Shown here: positions 1 to 8,701 of the stretch, in pieces
How the letters are laid out: each line of letters starts with the position of its first letter
Numbering within the stretch: the stretch's first letter is position 1
Origin: Denitratisoma sp.
GTDB lineage: Bacteria > Pseudomonadota > Gammaproteobacteria > Burkholderiales > Rhodocyclaceae
DNA length: 34,621 nt
Assembly: GCA_032027165.1 (NCBI GenBank)
Contig: JAVSMO010000001.1
Location: 2,845,342 to 2,879,962, forward strand
Reading direction: 5' to 3'
The notes under the pieces: generated by a model
Told to the model about the DNA's origin: nothing
The model's input: the letters and a program-made list of their open reading frames with translations, nothing else
The model's database searches: none
Translations under genes and position numbers: made by a program

Positions 1-1187
<1,187 letters not shown>

Positions 1188-1205
1188 GTCTTGACTCCTG
1201 GTTTC

Positions 1206-1739
1206 TTAGCTCTGTAGCGCCGTGGCCATGGCTGCGAGCTTGCCGCGCACGGAAGCGTCGATGACCTGATCGCCGACGGCGATCCGCACCCCGCCGATGA
1301 GCTCGGGGTCGAGGCTGACCGTCGCCTGGATCTTGCACTTGAAGCGTGCTTCCAGTTCGGCGACGAGATTCTTCAGCGTGGCATCGTCTAGCGGGAAGGC
1401 GGAGGCGATGTCGGCCTCCTGCACACCCTCCTGCCCGTTCTTCAGTTCGACGTAAAGGTCGCGGATCTCGGGGAGAACCTGCAGGCGCTCGTTGTCGACG
1501 AGGAGGCGGACGAAGTTCTGCTGTTCGGCAGAGACCGATCCGACGACGTCGAGGAACAGCTGCGCGACCTGCGCCGGCAGCAGGCGGGGATTGCCGATGC
1601 ATTCCACCATCTGCGCGTCGGCGGCGACGGCCGCCATGCGGTCGAGCGCCTGCTGCCATGGACCCAGCGCATTGGTCGCCCGCGCCAATTGAAATGCGGC
1701 ATCGGCGTAGGGGCGTGCGAGGGTGATGTTCTCGGCCAT
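1206..1739 (-). CDS. atpH: ATP synthase F1 subunit delta
   Basis: Subunit delta (OSCP homologue) is part of the peripheral stalk and ties the b dimer to the top of the alpha3-beta3 head. The 177-residue product matches the usual family length. It begins [19 protein letters not shown], the typical opening with the conserved 'ARPYA' element, and has the conserved C-terminal stretch around [18 protein letters not shown], where the family's gly-rich 'GG.....G....D.S' motif is seen. It follows atpF by 3 bases, so the two are very probably translationally coupled, and precedes atpA by 18 bases. Position and sequence agree, so the call is firm. Confidence 0.96.
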   Translation of the reverse strand: MAENITLARPYADAAFQLARATNALGPWQQALDRMAAVAADAQMVECIGNPRLLPAQVAQLFLDVVGSVSAEQQNFVRLLVDNERLQVLPEIRDLYVELKNGQEGVQEADIASAFPLDDATLKNLVAELEARFKCKIQATVSLDPELIGGVRIAVGDQVIDASVRGKLAAMATALQS

Positions 1740-1742
1740 GGC

Positions 1743-2216
1743 TTACTTGAGTTCCTGTTTCAGGTTGGCGAGCAGGTCGGCGTGGACTTGGGCGTTGATT
1801 TCCTTGCGCAGGATGCGCTCGGCACCGGCGACGGCGAGGGCGGCGACCTGCTCGCGCAGGGCCTCCTTGGCGCGCTGGGCGGCGACGCCGGCCTCGGCCT
1901 CGGCGGCCTGGCGGGCTTGCGTAATGATGCGCGCCGCTTCCTGGCGGGCTTCCTCGATCAGCTGGGCGCCCTGCTTCTCGGCACCGGCACGCAGCTCGGT
2001 GGCGGATTCGCGGGCCTTCTTCAGCTCATCGACGACCTTTTTCTCGGTCAGCGCCAGTTCGGATTTCGCCTTGTCCGCAGCCGATAGCCCGTCGGCGATC
2101 TTCTTCGCGCGCTCGTCGAGTGCCTTCATGATGGGCGGCCACACGAATTTCATCGTGAACCACGCCAGAATGAAGAACACAACCAGCTGGGCAAACAGCG
2201 TTGCGTTCAGATTCAC
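1743..2216 (-). CDS. atpF: ATP synthase Fo subunit b
   Basis: Subunit b is the membrane-anchored peripheral-stalk protein that holds the F1 head static against rotor torque. The 157-residue product has one N-terminal membrane helix (about residues 5-27, including the FVWPPI element). A long, charged Ala/Glu/Lys-rich helix follows (about 30-150), as expected for the coiled-coil stalk. The start codon is GTG at 2216, supported by AAGGAG 9 bases upstream. Only one b-type gene is present in the operon, as in E. coli, so the stalk should be a homodimer. It lies between atpE and atpH. Confidence 0.96.
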   Translation of the reverse strand: MNLNATLFAQLVVFFILAWFTMKFVWPPIMKALDERAKKIADGLSAADKAKSELALTEKKVVDELKKARESATELRAGAEKQGAQLIEEARQEAARIITQARQAAEAEAGVAAQRAKEALREQVAALAVAGAERILRKEINAQVHADLLANLKQELK

Positions 2217-2247
2217 GGTAATCGCTCCTTGATTGGACGGGGGTCGA

Positions 2248-3755
<1,508 letters not shown>

Positions 3756-3842
3756 GCCGGCTTCACCACGCTCGACAACCCGAATTTGCGCGCTGCAAAA
3801 CTTCGCGCTGCGCAACGCGGCCGCCGCTTACAAAGACGGCGG

Positions 3843-3871
3843 ATTTTATAGTCTTATAAAAGATCTGTCAA
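3843..3871 (-). promoter_or_regulatory. Sigma-70-type promoter of the atp operon
   Basis: On the minus strand TTGACA (3866-3871) is followed after exactly 17 bases by TAAAAT (3843-3848). This is a perfect -35 box and a 5/6 -10 box, predicting a transcript start near 3836. It lies about 80 bases before the chosen atpI ATG, and about 20 bases before the alternative TTG at 3815. Confidence 0.75.
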
Positions 3872-3974
3872 ACCGGAAAACCGCGTGGTTGCTGGTATGC
3901 AAGCCAATTAAATCTCCAGTTATCAAATAGATCGGTTCAATACCCATATTGGTGCGACGCAGCAAAATTTGTCA

Positions 3975-4012
3975 TTGACAAGATATAACTAAATAACTAA
4001 ATTCTTCGTTAT
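3975..4012 (+). promoter_or_regulatory. Promoter and putative operator of the arsR-led cassette
   Basis: TTGACA at 3975-3980 is followed after 17 bases by TAAATT (3998-4003), which predicts transcript start close to 4010. Overlapping the spacer is a perfect tandem repeat, ATAACTAA at 3985-3992 and again at 3993-4000. The first ATAAC (3985-3989) and the second (3993-3997) both face a GTTAT at 4008-4012, making inverted pairs. An AT-rich repeat over the promoter is the expected place for autoregulation by an ArsR protein. The promoter is well supported by its boxes; the operator role is inference. Confidence 0.55.
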
Positions 4013-4322
4013 GAATCCCGACTACTCCCGCGCCATCCCGTCTGCCTGGAAGCACATGTCCAGGGTATTCACCGCGCTCGGCGACGAGCATCGCCAGCGC
4101 ATCCTGCTGACTTTCGAACCCGGCGAGCGCTTGAATGTCGGCCAGATCGCCGAGGTATCGACGCTTTCCCGCTCCGCCGTGTCGCACCACCTGAAGATCC
4201 TGCGCGAAGCCGGCGTGCTCGACAGCCGCAAGGAAGGCAAGGAGGTTTACTTCTGGATCAACAAGGACTTCCTGCGGGAAGTCCTCAGCAATGTGCTCGA
4301 TTACCTGGAGCACAACGCATGA
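4011..4322 (+). CDS. ArsR-family winged-helix transcriptional regulator
   Basis: This is a small DNA-binding repressor, 103 residues from ATG 4011. The core reads FTALGDEHRQRILL, the standard ArsR opening. A helix-turn-helix follows, with the recognition helix around SRSAVSHHLKILREAGVL (residues about 52-69), then a wing with KEGKEVYFWIN. There is no cysteine in the protein, so the classic ELCVC metal site is absent; it is probably not a thiolate metal sensor of the ArsR/SmtB kind. ATG 4011 has no ribosome site and lies almost at the predicted transcript start (leaderless). ATG 4056 has GGAAG in front and would give an 88-residue protein with a complete fold. Its stop overlaps the next gene by ATGA, so it heads the six-gene operon and probably controls it. 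Confidence 0.9.
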   Translation: MNPDYSRAIPSAWKHMSRVFTALGDEHRQRILLTFEPGERLNVGQIAEVSTLSRSAVSHHLKILREAGVLDSRKEGKEVYFWINKDFLREVLSNVLDYLEHNA

Positions 4323-5566
4323 ACCGCCGCCGCTTCCTGATGATCGCCGGCACTGCCGGCCTGGGACTTGCCGGCGCAGCCGCCTGGCGTTTCTGGCCCG
4401 AGCATGGCCTGATGAACCCATGCCTGGCGGCCCTTCCGCGCGAAGTGGCCGATCACGAACTTGTCGAAGCTGCCTGGGAAGGGCTCGATCCGGCCCAGGT
4501 CTGGGACTGCCACGCCCACCTCGTCGGCACCGGGGATTCGGGCAGCGGCATCTGGATCAGCCCGTCGCTGGAATCCATGGTGTACCCGATCCAGTACGCC
4601 CAGCGGCTGTTCTTCCTGAACGCCGGCTGCGCCCACGACGCCCCCGGCCGGGTCGACCAGAGCTACATCGAGCGCATGCACAACCTGCTGGAAGGCATGC
4701 GGCCGGGCGTCAAGCTGATGCTGTTCGCTTTCGATTACCACCACCGCGAGGACGGCACGGTCGACCGCGACAACAGTTCGTTCTTCGTGCCGAACGACTA
4801 CGCGCGGGACATGGCGCGCAAGTACCCGCAATATTTCGAATGGGTGGCTTCGATCCATCCCTACCGCCCGGATTGTATCGAGGCACTCGAGCGCGCCGCG
4901 GCCGGCGGCGCCCGTGCCATCAAGTGGCTGCCCGCCGCGCAGGGCATGAACCCGGCCTCGCCCCTGTGCGACCGCTTCTTCGCGGCGCTGGCGAAGCTCG
5001 ATCTGCCGCTGATCAGCCATGCCGGCGAGGAACGCGCGGTGCACGGCGGCAACACGCAGCACTTCGGCAACCCCCTGCTGCTGCGCCGGGCGTTGGACCA
5101 TGGCGTGCGCGCCGTGATCGCCCACTGCGGCTCGATGGGCCAGGACCGCGACCTCGACAAGGGCGAAAACGGGCCCTATGTCGACAGCTTCGACCTCTTC
5201 GCCCGCCTGATGGACGACCCCACTTACGGCCCGAAGCTGAACGGCGACATCTCGGCCATGACGCAACTGAACCGCGCCGGGCCGGCGCTGGAAACCGTGC
5301 TCGCACGCGAGGATTGGCATGCGCGCCTGCACAACGGCTCGGACTACCCGCTGCCCGGCGTGATGCCGCTGTTTTCCGTTACTTATATGGTGCAGCTCGG
5401 CCTGATACCGCAGTCCGCCGTGCCGGTGCTGGGCGAAATCCGGAAACACAATCCGCTGCTGTTCGACTTCGTCCTGAAGCGCCACCTGTCGTTCAGGGGC
5501 CGGCGCTTCGCACCGTCCGTTTTCATGACCCGATCGTTTTTTGAAAAGAAGAAGGAGAAGATATGA
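4319..5566 (+). CDS. Amidohydrolase-family metal-dependent hydrolase with Tat-type N-terminus
   Basis: This 415-residue protein is a TIM-barrel hydrolase of the amidohydrolase superfamily (amidohydrolase_2 type). Candidate metal and catalytic residues are all present in order: His65 and His67 (WDCHAHL), Lys202 (AIKWLP), His234 (LISHAGEE), His269 (VIAHCGSMG) and Asp342 (HNGSDYPLP). The N-terminus MNRRRFLMIAGTAGLGLAG has a twin-arginine RRxFL motif and a hydrophobic stretch, which points to export of a folded, metal-loaded enzyme. No clear signal-peptidase site is seen, so it may stay membrane-anchored. The substrate cannot be read from sequence. It overlaps the upstream arsR and the downstream small gene by 4 bases each. 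The C-terminus is unusually basic (FFEKKKEKI), and the next gene's ribosome site is embedded there. Confidence 0.85.
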   Translation: MNRRRFLMIAGTAGLGLAGAAAWRFWPEHGLMNPCLAALPREVADHELVEAAWEGLDPAQVWDCHAHLVGTGDSGSGIWISPSLESMVYPIQYAQRLFFLNAGCAHDAPGRVDQSYIERMHNLLEGMRPGVKLMLFAFDYHHREDGTVDRDNSSFFVPNDYARDMARKYPQYFEWVASIHPYRPDCIEALERAAAGGARAIKWLPAAQGMNPASPLCDRFFAALAKLDLPLISHAGEERAVHGGNTQHFGNPLLLRRALDHGVRAVIAHCGSMGQDRDLDKGENGPYVDSFDLFARLMDDPTYGPKLNGDISAMTQLNRAGPALETVLAREDWHARLHNGSDYPLPGVMPLFSVTYMVQLGLIPQSAVPVLGEIRKHNPLLFDFVLKRHLSFRGRRFAPSVFMTRSFFEKKKEKI

Positions 5567-5979
5567 AGCTGAAGTCTGTCGTTCTGCTGTCCGCCGCCCT
5601 GCTGTTTTCCGCTCCGACCTTTGCACAGGATGCTTCGCGCGCTTCGGGCAACGCTTCCGCCGCCGCCTCGCGCGCGGTCGGCGTGGTCGTCGCCGGAACC
5701 GCTTCGGTAATGGCGGTCGGTTCGATGCTGACGGTCCAGTCCATCGAGAAGATAGGCGATGCCGTGGTGCTGGTGCTGAAGAATGCCTCCGAGGCGGCCA
5801 CCGTCTCGGTCAAGGTGGCGGCCGACCTTTCCGGCAACGCCTCGGTCGCCGTCGGCACGGCGGTCTCGGTGGTCGCCGAGTCCACCGGCAAGGCCCTGGT
5901 CGCCTCGGGAAAGATCATCGCCTTCATTCCCAATGAGGTCGGCAAATCGCTGATCCACCATTCCCGCGTGAAGCACTGA
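5563..5979 (+). CDS. Small secreted Ala/Val/Ser-rich protein with internal repeat, unknown function
   Basis: I do not recognise a named family. The 138-residue product has a clean Sec signal peptide (MKLKSVVLLSAALLFSAPTFAQ, cleavage likely after TFAQ or TFA), so the mature form is about 116 residues and periplasmic or outer-membrane associated. The mature part is very rich in Ala, Val, Ser and Gly. It carries two related segments, SGNASAAASRAVGVVVAGT (from residue 28) and SGNASVAVGTAVSVVAEST (from residue 90). There is no cysteine. It ends in a basic, His-containing tail (IHHSRVKH). AGGAG lies just before the ATG, and the start overlaps the amidohydrolase stop by ATGA, so the two are co-translated and may act together. 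Confidence 0.8.
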   Translation: MKLKSVVLLSAALLFSAPTFAQDASRASGNASAAASRAVGVVVAGTASVMAVGSMLTVQSIEKIGDAVVLVLKNASEAATVSVKVAADLSGNASVAVGTAVSVVAESTGKALVASGKIIAFIPNEVGKSLIHHSRVKH

Positions 5980-5990
5980 GGGGCGGCTGA

Positions 5991-6779
5991 ATGAGAAAAG
6001 CGCTCTTCCTCGTCCTGGCCTGCCTGTTTTTGCTGGGCGGCCGCGCCCAGGCCGGCCAGACCTGCTCGGAAAACCCGCCTACGGCCGAAACGCTGCAGAA
6101 GGCTTTCCGCCTAGCCCTGAAAACGCGCGATGCGCTGGAGGCCTCGGGCGCCGAAGTCGCCCTGATCGGGCGCGTCGGGCAGGACCTGTCGAAATACCGG
6201 CTGCGCTATTCGCATCTCGGCTTCGCCTGGCGCGACCATCCGCAGGGGCGCTGGCTGGTGGTGCACATGCTCAACCAGTGCGGCACCGCCGTTTCCGATT
6301 TGTTCAACGAGGGCCTCGCCAACTTCTTCCTCGACGACCTGTTCGCCTGGGAAGGGCTGATCGTGGTGCCGGGCGAGGAGATGCAGAAGAAGGTCGCCGC
6401 CAGCCTGCGCGAGGGCAATTTCGTCCGCCTGCACGAGCCGAACTACAACATGCTCGCCTATCCGTTCTCGACGCGCTACCAAAACTCCAACCAGTGGGCG
6501 CTGGAAGTGATGGCCGACGCGACGGGGCCCGGCCCGTCAGTCAGTCGCGCCGAGGCGCAGCAGTGGCTGAAGGCCAGCGGCTACGCGCCGACGACGCTGG
6601 AAATTCCCGCGATGACGCGCCTGGGCGGCCGCATGTTCCGCGCCAACATCGCCTTCGACGACCATCCGTCGGAGCGGCGCTGGGCCGGCAAGATCGACAC
6701 GGTGACGGTGGAATCGGTGTTTGCCTTCGTCGCGTCGCGCGACCCGGCCAGCAAGCGGGTGCTGGTCCGCCTCGACTAA
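5991..6779 (+). CDS. Secreted DUF2145-family protein
   Basis: The 262-residue product starts with a Sec signal peptide (MRKALFLVLACLFLLGGRAQA, cleavage before GQTC). The mature protein carries the stretches GQDLSKYRLRYSHLGFAWRDHP (shown here over its length of 22 in two parts: GQDLSKYRLRY and SHLGFAWRDHP), LNQCGTAVSDLFNEGLANFF and LHEPNYNMLAYPFSTRYQNSN. I associate these with the uncharacterised DUF2145 family from memory. The Cys-Ser-Glu near the mature N-terminus and the Cys in NQCGT could form a disulfide. The conserved His, Asn and Cys residues resemble a papain/NlpC-like or transglutaminase-like active site, but that is speculation. It lies 11 bases after the small secreted gene and 28 bases before the transporter-acyltransferase fusion, in the same operon. 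Confidence 0.75.
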   Translation: MRKALFLVLACLFLLGGRAQAGQTCSENPPTAETLQKAFRLALKTRDALEASGAEVALIGRVGQDLSKYRLRYSHLGFAWRDHPQGRWLVVHMLNQCGTAVSDLFNEGLANFFLDDLFAWEGLIVVPGEEMQKKVAASLREGNFVRLHEPNYNMLAYPFSTRYQNSNQWALEVMADATGPGPSVSRAEAQQWLKASGYAPTTLEIPAMTRLGGRMFRANIAFDDHPSERRWAGKIDTVTVESVFAFVASRDPASKRVLVRLD

Positions 6780-6807
6780 CAACAACGGATACCAGGGAGA
6801 AAGGTTC

Positions 6808-8691
6808 ATGTCATCCGGTCAGTTCGGCCTGCTGAAGGAGCGGCGCTTCGCGCCCTTCTTCGGCGTGCAATTCCTCGGCGCGCTCAACGACAACGTCTTC
6901 AAGCAGGCGCTGGTGATCCTGCTCACCTATTCCACCGCCAGCTACACGACGATGTCGACGGACATCCTGCAGAACCTGGCGCAGGGGCTGTTCGTGCTGC
7001 CCTTCTTCCTGTTCTCGGCGACCGCCGGCCAGCTCGCGGACAAGTACGAGAAGTCGCGCCTGATCAGCATCACGGTGGCGATCGAGCTGTGCTGCATGGC
7101 GCTCGGCGCGGCGGGCTTCTTCCTGCACAGCCTGCCGCTGCTGTTCACCGCCCTCTTCCTCGGCGGCGTCCAGTCGGCGCTGTTCGGCCCGGTGAAGTAC
7201 GCCATCCTGCCGCAGCACCTGAAGGAATCCGAACTAGTCGGCGGCAACGGCATGGTCGAGATGGGCACCTCGGTGGCGATCCTCGCCGGCATGATGCTGG
7301 GCGGCTGGCTGGTGGCGCAGGAGGGCTGGGGGGTCACCGCGGCGGCCCTCGTCACCATGGGCATCTCGGCGACGGGTTTCCTGCTCTCGCGTTTCATACC
7401 GCTCGCCCCGGCGGCCGATCCGTCGCTCAGGATCAACTGGAACCCCTTCACCGAGACCTGGCGCAACTTCCGGTTCATGCGCGGCAACCGCACGGTGTTC
7501 CTCTCGGTGCTGGGCATCTCCTGGTTCTGGTTCTACGGCTCGATCTTCCTCACGCAGTTCCCCAACCTGTCGAAGGACATCCTCTCCGGCCAGGAGTCGG
7601 TGGTGACGCTGCTGCTGATCGTCTTCTCGATCGGCATCGGCGTCGGCTCGCTGCTATGCGAGCGCCTGTCCGGCCACAAGGTGGAGATCGGCCTGGTGCC
7701 CTTCGGCTCGATCGGCATGACGCTGTTCGGCATCGACCTCTATTTCGCGCTGGCCGCGCACCTCCAGCACGAACCGATGGCGCTGGCGGCCTTCCTGCAC
7801 GATGCCGGCCACTGGCGCATCCTCGCCGACCTGTTCCTCATCGGCCTCTTCGGCGGCTTCTACATCGTGCCGCTGTATGCGCTGATCCAGATCCGCTCCG
7901 AGCCTTCGCACCGCTCTCGCATCATCGCCGGCAACAACATCCTCAATGCGCTGTTCATGGTCGCCGCGGCCGGCATCGCCATCGGCCTTTTCGCGGCGGG
8001 CCTGACCATCCCGCAGCTGCTGCTCGCCACGGCGCTGCTGAATGCCGTCGTCGCGTTGTACATCTACCGGCTGGTGCCGGAATTTCTCATGCGCTTCATC
8101 GTGTGGCTGCTGATCCACTCGGTGTACCGCCTGAAGAAGGAAGGGCTGGAGCACATTCCCGAGGAAGGCGCAGCGGTGATCGTCTGCAACCACGTCAGCT
8201 TCGTGGACGCGCTGGTGATCATGGCGGCCAGCCCGCGGCCGATCCGCTTCGTCATGGACCACCAGATTTTCAAATTGCCGATCATCAATTTTGTTTTCCG
8301 CGAAGGGCGCGCCATCCCGATCGCCCCGGCGAAGGAAGACCCGGCGTTGCTGGACAAGGCCTACGACGAGGTGGCGAAGGCGCTCGAGGCCGGCGACCTG
8401 GTGGGCATCTTCCCGGAAGGCCGCATCACCGACACGGGCGAGCTGTATCCGTTCAGGAAGGGCATCACCCGCATCGTCGAACGCACGCCGGTGCCGGTGG
8501 TGCCGATGGCGCTGAAGGGACTGTGGGGCAGCTTCTTCTCGCGCAAGGACGGGCCGGCCATGACGCGACCGTTCCGGCGCGGCCTGTTCTCGAAAGTCAG
8601 TTTGTGCGTGGCGCCGGCGGTGGCGCCGGCAGCCGCTACGCCGGAAGCGTTGCAGGAAATCGTCGCCAATCTCCGCGGGGATGCCCACTAA
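6808..8691 (+). CDS. LplT-like MFS transporter fused to PlsC-like acyltransferase
   Basis: The 627-residue protein is a two-domain fusion. Residues about 10-425 are a major-facilitator permease of the LplT lysophospholipid-flippase type (FGVQFLGALNDNVFKQALVI at the start, FGPVKYAILPQHL in the middle). Residues about 435-627 are a 1-acylglycerol-phosphate-type acyltransferase with the HX4D motif NHVSFVD (His462, Asp467) and the FPEG motif (535-538). Inferred role: bring lysophospholipid to the inner leaflet and reacylate it. E. coli uses LplT plus the Aas acyltransferase/acyl-ACP synthetase. Here the AMP-binding acyl-ACP synthetase domain of Aas is missing, so the acyl donor must come ready-made. 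The start is ATG 6808 with AGGGAGAAAGG upstream; the frame is open further upstream but has no such site. Confidence 0.9.
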   Translation: MSSGQFGLLKERRFAPFFGVQFLGALNDNVFKQALVILLTYSTASYTTMSTDILQNLAQGLFVLPFFLFSATAGQLADKYEKSRLISITVAIELCCMALGAAGFFLHSLPLLFTALFLGGVQSALFGPVKYAILPQHLKESELVGGNGMVEMGTSVAILAGMMLGGWLVAQEGWGVTAAALVTMGISATGFLLSRFIPLAPAADPSLRINWNPFTETWRNFRFMRGNRTVFLSVLGISWFWFYGSIFLTQFPNLSKDILSGQESVVTLLLIVFSIGIGVGSLLCERLSGHKVEIGLVPFGSIGMTLFGIDLYFALAAHLQHEPMALAAFLHDAGHWRILADLFLIGLFGGFYIVPLYALIQIRSEPSHRSRIIAGNNILNALFMVAAAGIAIGLFAAGLTIPQLLLATALLNAVVALYIYRLVPEFLMRFIVWLLIHSVYRLKKEGLEHIPEEGAAVIVCNHVSFVDALVIMAASPRPIRFVMDHQIFKLPIINFVFREGRAIPIAPAKEDPALLDKAYDEVAKALEAGDLVGIFPEGRITDTGELYPFRKGITRIVERTPVPVVPMALKGLWGSFFSRKDGPAMTRPFRRGLFSKVSLCVAPAVAPAAATPEALQEIVANLRGDAH

Positions 8692-8701
8692 GGAGGCAGG
8701 A

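Noticed and set aside
3938..3951. Short inverted repeat CAATA-CCCA-TATTG between atpI and arsR
   Set aside because: Five-base arms are expected by chance in AT-rich DNA; it does not line up with either promoter.
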